64,000 nt of DNA. It comes from Gp6-AA40 sp035496255 (GTDB taxonomy: Bacteria; Acidobacteriota; Vicinamibacteria; Vicinamibacterales; UBA2999). Under the pieces are notes generated by a model, which saw nothing but the letters and a program-made list of their open reading frames with translations, was not told where the DNA came from and did not search any database. Below are positions 46,185-54,869 of this stretch, piece after piece; within the stretch, counting starts at the first letter, position 1, and each line of letters begins with the position of its first letter. The translations under genes and the position numbers were made by a program. Location of the stretch: positions 1-64,000 of the forward strand of contig DATJEU010000099.1 of NCBI GenBank assembly GCA_035496255.1, in the 5' to 3' direction.

Positions 46185-48826
46185 GACCCACAGCGACGCA
46201 CTTCCGTTCTGCGGCCGGCAGCGAGCGCGGCATCGCACTGGTCGGAGCGATCCTGACGGTGATGCTGCTGACCGCCGTCGGCATGGCTCTGATGTACGCC
46301 AGCAGCCTCGATACGGTGATCAACGCCAGTTATCGCGACAAGCAGGTCGCGCAGTACGCGGCCGTGTCGGGCGTGCAGGAAGCCCGCGATCGGATCCAGC
46401 CGTCGAATGTCGTGGCCGCGATCACGGCACCCGTGCTGCTGCCCGCATTGGGCGCCGCGAACGTTATCTACATCGTCAACCCCAACGCAGGAGAAGCCGT
46501 CCAGCCGTGGAATACGGCCAATCCCTACTTTGACAACGAGCTCTGTCAGGAGCAAGTGCTTGGATTGACCGGAACGGCCGGCATCCCGTGCACGACGACC
46601 GCCGCAGGGACGTGGTACTCAGTCACGGACGACAGCCAGTCGTCGTCCGCGCCCTGGAACCTCGCCTCGCCGCTGGCCACCAAGTGGACACGGATCATGT
46701 TGAAGGCGAACAACATGGGTGTCGTGCCGGTGAACGGGGATAGCAGCGTGTCAACGCAGGTGTGCTGGGACGGAACCCGCCAGGTGTTACTTCCGGCGAA
46801 CTATGTGGGCAGGAATTGCGGACCGAGCCACAAGGTCGTCAGCGTCATCGTGACGAACGCGGGCAACGGCTATACCCAACAGCCCGTGATCACGATCGAT
46901 GCGCCTGATGCCGGCGGAACGCAGGCGACGGCAACCGCCGTCTGGCAGCCCGTGCCCAACGGCCAGGTCGGATCGATCGTGGTGACCAACGCCGGAGGCG
47001 GCTACACGAGCGCCCCGTCAGTGACGATCACCGGCGTCGGCACGGGCGCCACCGCGTATGCGGAGATTGTCAACCCCGGTGCCCCGCTGCAGTCGCTGTC
47101 GCTGAGCAATGCCGGCAGAAAGTGCTACGCGAGCGCTCCATCGGTTTCGATCACCGGCGGCGGCGGCGGTGGGGCGACCGGCGTTGCCGCGCTCGACAGC
47201 TCCTATGACTGCATCTACTCGATTACTGTGGGCGGGAACTGCCCGACGAACGACACCATCACGTTCACGGTTACCGGCGGTGCCGGGTCGGGCTTTTCGG
47301 CGTCAACCTACACTACCCCGCAAGGCGGCAACGATCACATCTTCAACGGTCTCGGTCTGTCCATCATCAATCCCGGAACCGGGTACAACGGCACGCCGAT
47401 CACGGTGACCGCGTCGGGGAGCAGGCGGTCCTGCAATGGCGTGACGGCGACAGCCTCGTTTGGCTACTTCGTGAACGGCCTCACGCTGGGGAATCCAGGC
47501 GCGAACTACCAGTCGGTTCCCAGTGTCACACTCGGCGGCGGCGTCGGCAGCGGTGTGCTCGCACCGACGGCAACCGCGACGCTCGGCACGCCGCCACCGG
47601 ACGCGCAAACTGTGACGCGCGTGACGTTGACGAATCCTGGCTCTGGCTATACCACTGCTCCAACGGTGACCTTCTCCGGCGGCGGCGGCAGCGGCGCGAC
47701 GGCCGTCGCCCAGATCGGGGCCGTCTACAAGATTGTCACGGGAGCGCAGACCATGACGAGCTACGGCGCCGGCTACACCGCCGTGCCGCGTGTCACTATC
47801 AGCCCCGGGCCCGGCGACACGACCGGCTCCGGAGCGGAGGCGTACGCGACGGTCGATGGTGTCAGCGGTCTGACCTACGGGATGGTCTACCAGTTGACCT
47901 CGCTGGCGGTCACTCCCAGCGGCGCCAGAGCGATGACCCAGATGGAAGTGGCGACGCCCGTCCGCGGGCTGGCGATGACAGGCGCCCTGACACTCGCGGG
48001 TCCGCAGCCGGTCGTCGACAGTCTGCCCAACTCCACGCAGTTTTTCGTCGATGGCACCGATAGTTCCGATGGCTCCAACGTGGCCCGTGTGCCGGGCTCG
48101 GCGTTGGCACCAACGCCAGCCGGATGCGACACGACTGCAAAGGCGCCGACTCCTGCGATCGGTGCGTACGACGATCCGAATGCCAGCGTCATCCCGCCAG
48201 AGTCGTCCGTCGATATCATCAAGGACGCCATCCCGGCTGGCCGCACGAACAATTATCAGGGTTCGGGTCCGTCGCCCGACGTCCAGAACATCAGCGGCGC
48301 GCTCGGCGACACGCTCACCAGTCCCACCGGCATGATGGCGCTCATCGACTCGGTCAAGTCCGCTGCCGGCGCGACGGTGTTCCCCAGCAATTACGACATG
48401 GATCATCTCGGTCCCTTCGGCTCCGCAACGAGCCCCGTGATCAACGTTGTCGACGGCGACCTGACCCTGCAGGGCAGCAGCACCGGCTACGGCATTCTGG
48501 TGGTGACCGGCTCGCTTGTCCTCGGTGGAAATTTCTCCTGGAATGGGCTGGTACTTGTGGTCGGCGACGGCAGGGTGACCTTTTCCGGCGGCGGCGGCGG
48601 GCAAATCAATGGTGAGCTCCTCGTGGCGAACATCTGGAATAACCACACGGACCAAACGCTTCGTACCGAACTGGGCTCACCGGAATTGAGTTGGTCTGGT
48701 GGTGGCGGCAATGGCGTCTTCTACAACCACTGCTGGGCGGATGACATGCTGACCAAGTTTCCGTTTCTGCCACCCCCGTCGACGAAGCAGTTGAAAATCA
48801 TCAGCACGCGCACGGTGACGTACTGA
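46181..48826 (+). CDS. Very large PilX-like minor pilin with glycine-rich repeats
   Basis: An 881-residue protein with a PilX-type N-terminus: RGIALVGAILTVMLLTAVGMAL, without the Glu at +5 found in the other pilins, as is usual for PilX and GspK. About residues 220-562 hold seven repeats of the form (N/G)xGYTxxPxVTIxGGGGxGA, each about 35-55 residues. The C-terminal part (GDLTLQGSSTGYGILVVTGS, GGGGGQINGELLVANIW) resembles the end domain of other large PilX-like proteins. By GspK analogy it would cap the pilus tip, where the repeats could act as an adhesin. ATG 46181 overlaps pilW-like by ATGA. A 222-base spacer follows before cassette 2. Confidence 0.85.
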   Translation: MRPTATHFRSAAGSERGIALVGAILTVMLLTAVGMALMYASSLDTVINASYRDKQVAQYAAVSGVQEARDRIQPSNVVAAITAPVLLPALGAANVIYIVNPNAGEAVQPWNTANPYFDNELCQEQVLGLTGTAGIPCTTTAAGTWYSVTDDSQSSSAPWNLASPLATKWTRIMLKANNMGVVPVNGDSSVSTQVCWDGTRQVLLPANYVGRNCGPSHKVVSVIVTNAGNGYTQQPVITIDAPDAGGTQATATAVWQPVPNGQVGSIVVTNAGGGYTSAPSVTITGVGTGATAYAEIVNPGAPLQSLSLSNAGRKCYASAPSVSITGGGGGGATGVAALDSSYDCIYSITVGGNCPTNDTITFTVTGGAGSGFSASTYTTPQGGNDHIFNGLGLSIINPGTGYNGTPITVTASGSRRSCNGVTATASFGYFVNGLTLGNPGANYQSVPSVTLGGGVGSGVLAPTATATLGTPPPDAQTVTRVTLTNPGSGYTTAPTVTFSGGGGSGATAVAQIGAVYKIVTGAQTMTSYGAGYTAVPRVTISPGPGDTTGSGAEAYATVDGVSGLTYGMVYQLTSLAVTPSGARAMTQMEVATPVRGLAMTGALTLAGPQPVVDSLPNSTQFFVDGTDSSDGSNVARVPGSALAPTPAGCDTTAKAPTPAIGAYDDPNASVIPPESSVDIIKDAIPAGRTNNYQGSGPSPDVQNISGALGDTLTSPTGMMALIDSVKSAAGATVFPSNYDMDHLGPFGSATSPVINVVDGDLTLQGSSTGYGILVVTGSLVLGGNFSWNGLVLVVGDGRVTFSGGGGGQINGELLVANIWNNHTDQTLRTELGSPELSWSGGGGNGVFYNHCWADDMLTKFPFLPPPSTKQLKIISTRTVTY

Positions 48827-48975
48827 GGCGGTCGACTCGAGCAGTCCGCATCACGTGAGCACTATCTACCCCTGACCGCGGACGCAGGTCATGCGCCGCG
48901 AGAAGCAGGTCCCCTCGGTCCATGAAATGCGCTGCCGGCCGGCGTGGCGCATCGCAGATATCCCAGAGAAATCAG

Positions 48976-48991
48976 TGGCCGGATAAGTGCG
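48976..48991 (+). promoter_or_regulatory. Candidate sigma-54 promoter of the second minor-pilin cassette
   Basis: TGGCCGGATAAGTGCG has TGGC, G and TGC of the consensus with GG and GC 12 bases apart (8 of 12 positions). Transcription would start near 49001, 48 bases before the next gene. It is weaker than the pilA and first-cassette sites. Confidence 0.45.
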
Positions 48992-49048
48992 GCGTTCCGC
49001 CCGCGACAGGATCGGTTATTGCCTCGCGCTGCAGCGTCATGGTGCAGC

Positions 49049-49609
49049 GTGTCGCGATCCAGTAGCCAATCTGGCTTTTCGTTAGCCGAGGTGATGGTCG
49101 CCATCGGTCTGATGACCGGCGCGCTGCTGTCGCTCGCGCAGTTGTTCGTGATCGCGATGCGAACCAACGGCAGTTCCCGCAATGCAACCTACGCCGCAGT
49201 GCTGGCGCAGCAGAAAGTCGAGGAACTGCGTTCCCTGACGTGGGGCTTTGACGTGCAGGGCTTGCCGCTCAGCGACACCACCACCAACAGTGCCGTCGAC
49301 CCGCTCGAGCCGAATGACGGCACCGGCCTCAGTCCATCGCCGGCCTCCGCCCTTCAGGAGGACACTCCGGGATACGTCGACTACATCGATGCCTTCGGAA
49401 AGAAGCTTGGTGGCGGCGGCAGGCCGATCCCTGGCACGGCGTATATCCGTCGCTGGTCCGTCGAGCCGTTGTCGTCTGATCCAGACGACACGCTGATCAT
49501 CCAGGTGCTGGTCACCCGGCCGGGCAGTCGGCCTCAGCCCACGCGGTTCGTCGCGCGCGGGCCGGACGAAGCACGACTCGTGACCGTGAAGACAAGGACG
49601 GCGCGGTGA
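49049..49609 (+). CDS. PilV/GspI-like minor pilin (cassette 2)
   Basis: A 186-residue prepilin-like protein from GTG 49049: leader MSRSSSQSG, then FSLAEVMVAIGLMTGALLSLAQLF with Glu at +5, and the PilV-type AQQKVEELRSL soon after. No ATG is available close to the processing site; TTG 49019 is an alternative with a longer leader. The frame further upstream (from 48944) would cross the candidate promoter and is rejected. It overlaps the PilW-like gene by GTGA. Confidence 0.82.
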   Translation: MSRSSSQSGFSLAEVMVAIGLMTGALLSLAQLFVIAMRTNGSSRNATYAAVLAQQKVEELRSLTWGFDVQGLPLSDTTTNSAVDPLEPNDGTGLSPSPASALQEDTPGYVDYIDAFGKKLGGGGRPIPGTAYIRRWSVEPLSSDPDDTLIIQVLVTRPGSRPQPTRFVARGPDEARLVTVKTRTAR

Positions 49610-50802
49610 CCCGCTTCTGGCGCGACGACGGATTTACGCTCGTCGAGATGCTCGTAGCCAGCGCGATTCTGCTGGCCATCACTGGCGCCATCATTTCGGT
49701 GTTGAACCCGCTCCACGCCGCATTCGGGAGCCAGCTCGAGGTGTCGGACGAGCAACAGCGGCTTCGCGCCGGTGTCGACGCGCTGGCGAGGGATCTCATG
49801 CTGGCGGGTGCCGGCGTCTATGCCGGGCCGGTTGCCGGTTCTCTCGATCATTACGTCGCGCCGATCGTTCCCTACCGGGTTGGCAGCGTTGGCGACGATC
49901 CGGACGCAGGCATCTTTTATCGCTCCGACACCATCAGCGTGATGTACGTGCCGGCCGCGTCGCCGCAGGTGACGATTCGAAATGAGAACCCGAGTTCGAC
50001 CGGCGTCATGACAGTCAACGCGCCGGCAACTTGCCCGTACGTCCAGTCTGAACAGTTGTGCGGCTTCGAGAAGGGCACGCGTGGCCTTGTCATCAACGGC
50101 CGGGGCCAGGGCAATCTTGTCACCATTACTGGCGTGCAGGTTCAGCAGTCGCAACTGCAGTACGTCGACACCATTCCGGTGCCGGACGGGCCGGGTCGTT
50201 TCATCACGCACCTGATCCTCGCAACCTACTATCTGAAGAGTGATATCGCGACCAACACATATCAACTGATGCACTACGACGGCTATCAGACCAGTCTGCC
50301 GGTGGTCGACGATGTCGTAAAACTCGAGTTTGAGTACTACGCCGACCCCGAGCCGCCACGTCTGCTGTCCGGCATCTTGCTCGACGATCCAGTCGGCTCC
50401 GACGTGACGTATGGTCCGAAGCCGCCCCCAGCAGGCGCCGACGACACGAATGACAGTTGGGGGACAGGCGAAAACTGCACATTTGCGCTGGTGAACGGCA
50501 GGCAGATGCCGCGTCTGCCGGTCCTCTCCACCGGCGCGGCCCTGGTGCGGCTCCTTCCGGAACACATGACCGATGGTCCCTGGTGCCCGGACGAGCAGCG
50601 TTCCCAACGATTCGATGCGGATCTGCTACGTATCCGCCGCGTGCGCGTCCGACTGCGCGTGCAGGCCACCGTGGTGGCACGGCGAGGTCCGGCCGGTACT
50701 CTCTTCAGCCACGGTGGCACGGCACGCGACGGCGAGCGCTACGTGCCGGATCAGGAAATCAGCTTCGACATCGCACCGCGGAATATGAACCTGGGACGAT
50801 GA
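49606..50802 (+). CDS. PilW-like minor pilin (cassette 2)
   Basis: A 398-residue prepilin-like protein: leader MTRFWRDDG, then FTLVEMLVASAILLAITGAII with Glu at +5 and the PilW pattern VDALARDLMLAGAGVY. The long globular part carries cysteines in APATCPY, EQLCGFE, ENCTFAL and PWCPDE. GTG 49606 overlaps the previous gene by GTGA. It is larger than its cassette 1 counterpart (256 residues), so the two sets have diverged. Confidence 0.86.
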   Translation: MTRFWRDDGFTLVEMLVASAILLAITGAIISVLNPLHAAFGSQLEVSDEQQRLRAGVDALARDLMLAGAGVYAGPVAGSLDHYVAPIVPYRVGSVGDDPDAGIFYRSDTISVMYVPAASPQVTIRNENPSSTGVMTVNAPATCPYVQSEQLCGFEKGTRGLVINGRGQGNLVTITGVQVQQSQLQYVDTIPVPDGPGRFITHLILATYYLKSDIATNTYQLMHYDGYQTSLPVVDDVVKLEFEYYADPEPPRLLSGILLDDPVGSDVTYGPKPPPAGADDTNDSWGTGENCTFALVNGRQMPRLPVLSTGAALVRLLPEHMTDGPWCPDEQRSQRFDADLLRIRRVRVRLRVQATVVARRGPAGTLFSHGGTARDGERYVPDQEISFDIAPRNMNLGR

Positions 50803-50803
50803 C

Positions 50804-51616
50804 GTGAATGCTGCCGCTGCCCGCCTCGACGTCATCCACCTGCGTGACGAGCGTCTGTGGGACGAGCGTCTGTGTGAGGAGCGTCTGTGTGAGGAGCAGG
50901 GTGCGGCGCTGCTCGTCGTCCTCATGTTGATGGCGCTGATGATGGCGCTGAGCCTCGCGCTCATCCTCGTCACGATGGCCGAAGAGCGCATCGCGCACAA
51001 CTATCGCCGCGGTTCGGAGGTGTTGTACGCCGCGGATGCGGCCATGGAACTTCTGCTCCCCGAAATCGTGACAGTGCCAAACTGGGACGATCTCCTCAGC
51101 GGCGCGATCAGGTCTTCCTTCGTCGACGGTCCGCCGTCTGGCCGGCGCGAGCTGCCAGATGGAAACACGATCGATCTCACCCAGGCCACCAATCTGGTGC
51201 GCTGCGGAAAGAACACCTGCTCGGCGGCCGATCTCACCGCGTCGGTCGAGGGCCGTCCGTGGGGGCCGAACAATCCCTGGTGGCAACTCTACGCGTATGG
51301 GCCACTCAGCGGGATGCTCCCGGCGAGTGCGATGGATTTGACGGCGTACGTGATCGTCTGGGTGGCGGACGACCCCGCCGAGAGCGACGACGATCCACTC
51401 AGGGACGGCTTACCGCCCGCCGGTTGCGATCTCGAGAACGATTCGACGTGCGCCGCCGGAAATGCCGGCCGCGGGGCGATCGCGATGCTTGCACAAGCGT
51501 TCGGACCCGATGGGACGCGCCGAACGACCGAAGTCATCGTGGGGCGGCAGCGCCCCGGCGGGGAGCCCGGTGGCCCAGCTCGCGTCCGGCTCCTGTCGTG
51601 GCAGGAACTTCGTTAG
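50804..51616 (+). CDS. PilX-like minor pilin (cassette 2)
   Basis: A 270-residue protein with PilX-type features: EEQGAALLVVLMLMALMMALSLALI without Glu at +5, followed by RRGSEVLYAADAAMEL. Start GTG 50804, one base after the previous stop. The 31 residues before the hydrophobic segment contain three to four copies of a five-residue unit (DERLW, DERLC, EERLC, EEQ), encoded by a 15-bp tandem repeat, which makes the leader unusually long. It closes the second V-W-X set. Confidence 0.82.
   Translation: MNAAAARLDVIHLRDERLWDERLCEERLCEEQGAALLVVLMLMALMMALSLALILVTMAEERIAHNYRRGSEVLYAADAAMELLLPEIVTVPNWDDLLSGAIRSSFVDGPPSGRRELPDGNTIDLTQATNLVRCGKNTCSAADLTASVEGRPWGPNNPWWQLYAYGPLSGMLPASAMDLTAYVIVWVADDPAESDDDPLRDGLPPAGCDLENDSTCAAGNAGRGAIAMLAQAFGPDGTRRTTEVIVGRQRPGGEPGGPARVRLLSWQELR
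50846..50899 (+). repeat. 15-bp in-frame tandem repeat, 3.6 copies
   Basis: GACGAGCGTCTGTGG, GACGAGCGTCTGTGT, GAGGAGCGTCTGTGT and the partial GAGGAGCAG. The unit keeps the reading frame and encodes five residues, just before the hydrophobic segment of the PilX-like protein. Confidence 0.9.
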
Positions 51617-51747
51617 CCAGATGCCGAAAGTCTGGTAGTCCAACGGGGGAACTGGCGGTGGAGGCCTTTGGATCCGAAGAGATCAAGGAACGGATCGCCC
51701 AGTCTGTGCCTTGACGCGAGGCAGGAGCGGCCCTGAGAATTCCTGTG

Positions 51748-52308
51748 ATGCGCATTCTCTTGCTGACGCTGCTGGCAACGCAGGTTGCTGTTTCTGCGAC
51801 CGTGGCCCAATCCCTCGGCGATGTCGCCCGTCGAGAAGAGGCACGCCGGAAGTCGATTCAGCAGTCCGGAAAGGTCTACACCAATGAGAGCCTGCGCCCT
51901 GAATTGAGTCCTGCTCCGGCGGCGGCAGCATCAACACCGGATGACAAGCCGGTGCCGGCAGCGGAAGCCGGCGTCGCGAAGAACGACGATCAGAAGAAAG
52001 ACGAACCGAAGAAGGACGAACCGGCGAAGGATCAGGCGTACTGGCAGGGTCGCGTGAAGTCCGAGCGCGACGCGCTCCAGAGGGCACAGACGTTCGCGGA
52101 GGCATTACAGAGCCGAATCAACGGGCTGTCCACCGATTTCGCCGCCCGGGACGATCCGTACCAACGCGCTCAGATCGCCACCGATCGCGAGAAGGCATTG
52201 GCCGAACTGGCGCGCGTGAAGGGCGAAATCGAGCAGCATACCAAGGCCATCGCCGACATCCAGGAGGAAGCGCGGAAGGCCGGTGTGCCGGCCGGCTGGC
52301 TTCGTTGA
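51748..52308 (+). CDS. Exported coiled-coil protein, unknown function
   Basis: A 186-residue protein with a signal peptide (MRILLLTLLATQVAVSATVAQ), a proline/alanine/lysine-rich linker (about 50-95, with DEPKKDEPAKD), and a charged helical C-terminus (AYWQGRVKSERDALQRAQTFAEALQSRI onward) predicted to coil. It has no cysteine and no recognised domain. ATG 51748 has GGAG about 20 bases upstream only; GTG 51745 precedes it. It overlaps the NtrC-type regulator gene (TTGA). It may be a periplasmic part of the minor-pilin block; this is from position only. Confidence 0.75.
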   Translation: MRILLLTLLATQVAVSATVAQSLGDVARREEARRKSIQQSGKVYTNESLRPELSPAPAAAASTPDDKPVPAAEAGVAKNDDQKKDEPKKDEPAKDQAYWQGRVKSERDALQRAQTFAEALQSRINGLSTDFAARDDPYQRAQIATDREKALAELARVKGEIEQHTKAIADIQEEARKAGVPAGWLR

Positions 52309-53696
52309 CCTCGTTTCCGGTCCTGCTGGTCGAAGACAGGGATTCCCTGCGCGCGATGCTGCGGCATGCACTCGAGGCGCAGGGCCACACCGTCCTCGAA
52401 GCGCGTGATGAACCGGAAGCCGTCCAGCAGCTCCGTCAGGCCAGGCCCGCTGTCGTCCTCACCGACCTGAAGCTGCCGGCCGGCGATGGCTTCGGCGTCC
52501 TGCGCGCCGCCAAGGAGCTCGATCCGGAGCTGCAGGTGGTGGTGATGACGGCGTACGGCAGCATCCAGGACGCGGTCACCGCGATGCGCGAAGGCGCGAT
52601 GGACTTCCTGGCCAAGCCGGTCGATCCCGATCATCTGTTGCTGATGGTCGAGCGGGCCATCGCCCAGCGGCGCATGTTGACCGAGTACTTCATCCTGAAG
52701 GAGGAACTCGCCGAGCGGCGCGGCGCGCCACGCATCATCGGCGAAGACGCGCAGCTCCGTCAGGTGTCGCAGCAATTGCACCGCGCGGCTGGCACGGATG
52801 CCACCGTGCTGCTCGAAGGCGAGAGTGGCACAGGGAAAGAGCTGTTCGCCCGCGCGCTGCACGCCCTCAGCCCGAGATCGGAAGGGCCGTTTGTCGCGAT
52901 CAACTGCGCGGCGATTCCCGATACGCTACTCGAGACGGAACTCTTCGGCCACGAAAAGGGCGCGTTCACCGGGGCGGCGGCGCGCAAGCCCGGCCGCTTC
53001 GAGCTGGCGCATCGCGGGACGCTGTTCCTGGACGAAATTGGCGACCTGCCCTTGGCCCTGCAGGCGAAGATCCTCCGTGCCCTCGAGGAGAAACGGTTTG
53101 AGCGCGTCGGCGGGACCCAGTCGCTGCATGTTGACGTGAGGGTCGTTGCCGCGACCAACCGCAACCTCAAGCAGCGCGTCGCCGAGCGGCAGTTTCGCGA
53201 GGATCTGTTCTTCCGCCTGTCGGTGTTCCCGATTCAGATTCCGCCCCTCCGCGAGCGTTCGGACGACGTCGTGATCCTGGCGCGGCACTTCGTCGATCGT
53301 TTCTGCCGCGACATGAACAAGAAACTGCTCGTCGTCGCGCCTGCCGCGATGGAGGAGCTCCGCGCATACGCGTGGCCGGGGAACGTGCGCGAGCTGCAGA
53401 ACTGCATCGAACGCGCGGTCATCCTGTGTGACGGCGACACCATTCATTCGCGCCACCTGAACCTGTCGTTTCGCCAGCCGGCGGTTGCCGCCGCGGCAAG
53501 TCCCTGGGATCAGCTCGATCTCTCGGGGACGCTCGTCGAGGCGCTCCGCCGCACCACAGGCGAAGTCGAACGGCGGAAGATCGAGCAGGCGGTCAAGGAT
53601 GCGGCAGGTAACAAGATGCGGGCGGCCGACATGCTGCAGGTCAGCTACAAGACGCTGCTGCAGAAGATGAAGGAGCACGGTTTCGCCGACGCCTGA
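52305..53696 (+). CDS. NtrC-family sigma-54 response regulator (second)
   Basis: A 463-residue activator: receiver domain with E10/D11 and phospho-acceptor D54 (VVLTDLKLPAG), AAA+ domain with GESGTGKE, the sigma-54 loop GAFTGA and FREDLFFRL, and a C-terminal Fis-type helix-turn-helix (MRAADMLQVSYKTLLQKMKEHG). Start TTG 52305 is unusual but is the only codon that includes the first receiver strand; it overlaps the previous stop. It is distinct from PilR and, with the kinase at 42803, brackets the minor-pilin cassettes that carry sigma-54-like promoters. Confidence 0.93.
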   Translation: MTSFPVLLVEDRDSLRAMLRHALEAQGHTVLEARDEPEAVQQLRQARPAVVLTDLKLPAGDGFGVLRAAKELDPELQVVVMTAYGSIQDAVTAMREGAMDFLAKPVDPDHLLLMVERAIAQRRMLTEYFILKEELAERRGAPRIIGEDAQLRQVSQQLHRAAGTDATVLLEGESGTGKELFARALHALSPRSEGPFVAINCAAIPDTLLETELFGHEKGAFTGAAARKPGRFELAHRGTLFLDEIGDLPLALQAKILRALEEKRFERVGGTQSLHVDVRVVAATNRNLKQRVAERQFREDLFFRLSVFPIQIPPLRERSDDVVILARHFVDRFCRDMNKKLLVVAPAAMEELRAYAWPGNVRELQNCIERAVILCDGDTIHSRHLNLSFRQPAVAAAASPWDQLDLSGTLVEALRRTTGEVERRKIEQAVKDAAGNKMRAADMLQVSYKTLLQKMKEHGFADA

Positions 53697-53748
53697 ACCT
53701 GGTTCGCGAGCGAAGGCCGCCGCGCTGCTTGAAAATGGCGGGCATCCG

Positions 53749-54849
53749 CTACCGCTTCAGTCCCAACCTCGCAAGTACCGCGATCAGCTCATCTTCGGTG
53801 ACATCGTCGACGGTCATCGTGGCGCCGATTTCGATGGCGATGACGAAGTGGAGTCTGCCGTTGATGACTTTCTTGTCGCGGCGGATGGCGTCGATGACGT
53901 CGGTAATCGACAGATCGGCGAGCGGCGGCAGTGGGCCGAGCTTCGCGATCAGTTGCGCCAGCGCCTGACGCTCGATGTTGGCGAACGCGCCGCGCTCGAC
54001 CGCGAGGTCCGCGGCCGCGAGCATGCCGTAGGCGATGGCTTCGCCATGCCGGTAACGGCGGTACTTCGTGACCGCCTCCAGTGCGTGACCGACGGTGTGC
54101 CCGAAGTTGAGGATGCGGCGCAGGCCGCTTTCGCGCTCGTCCTTCGAGACCACATCCGCCTTGATGCGGCACGATTCGACGATCGCCGGCATGAGCGCCG
54201 ACGATTCGCGGTCGAAGACCGCCTTGGTGCTGGTCGTGAGGAGATCGAAGAGGCTCCGGCGGGCGATCATTCCGTACTTCACGACTTCGTAGAGGCCGGA
54301 GCGGAACTCCCGCCGCGGCAGCGTGCGCAGCAGCAGCGGATCGATGACGACCAGCCGAGGCTGGTGGAAGGCGCCGATCAGGTTCTTGCCCAGCGCATGG
54401 TTGACGCCGACCTTGCCGCCAATCGAGCTGTCGACCTGCGCCAGCAGCGTCGTCGGCACGTGCACCAGCGTGATACCGCGGAGGAACGTCGCCGCCGCGA
54501 ATCCGGCCGCATCGCCGATGACGCCGCCGCCGATGGCAATGAGCGCGCTGCCGCGGTCCGCGCTGGCCTTGATCAGCGCGTCGTACACCTTCGACACCGA
54601 TTGCAGGTTCTTATAGCGTTCGCCGTCGGGCAGGAGGATTGGCTCGACGTCGCCGAGAGCGTCCTGGAGTTGAGGACCGTGAAGCCCCCAGATCGTCGGA
54701 TTGGATACCACGAAGCGGCGCGGGCCAACCCGATGCGCATCGAGCAACGCCGGGAGCTGGTGTGCGACGCCTTCGCCGATCAGGATGACCGACCCGGCAC
54801 CGCCGGTGGTGACGTCGACGCGAACAGGATCTGCAGTCTGTGTACTCAC
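53749..54849 (-). CDS. aroB: 3-dehydroquinate synthase
   Basis: Second enzyme of the shikimate pathway: DAHP to 3-dehydroquinate, NAD- and zinc-dependent. The 366-residue protein has GGGVIGDAAGFAAATFLRG, the VPTTLLAQVDSSIGGKVGVNH signature region, and the metal ligands in GLYEVVKYG (Glu), NFGHTVGHALE (His) and the later RHGEAIAYGM (His). The start is GTG 54849, only 20 bases from the divergent nadB start. It is convergent with the sigma-54 regulator gene before it. Other aro genes are not in the window. Confidence 0.96.
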   Translation of the reverse strand: MSTQTADPVRVDVTTGGAGSVILIGEGVAHQLPALLDAHRVGPRRFVVSNPTIWGLHGPQLQDALGDVEPILLPDGERYKNLQSVSKVYDALIKASADRGSALIAIGGGVIGDAAGFAAATFLRGITLVHVPTTLLAQVDSSIGGKVGVNHALGKNLIGAFHQPRLVVIDPLLLRTLPRREFRSGLYEVVKYGMIARRSLFDLLTTSTKAVFDRESSALMPAIVESCRIKADVVSKDERESGLRRILNFGHTVGHALEAVTKYRRYRHGEAIAYGMLAAADLAVERGAFANIERQALAQLIAKLGPLPPLADLSITDVIDAIRRDKKVINGRLHFVIAIEIGATMTVDDVTEDELIAVLARLGLKR

Positions 54850-54869
54850 GCCTTGGTAGGATAACCTTC

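Noticed and set aside
51711..51740. TTGACG-N18-GAGAAT promoter just before the 51748 gene
   Set aside because: The -10 match is poor and it would force a leaderless transcript; the gene is more simply part of the minor-pilin transcript.
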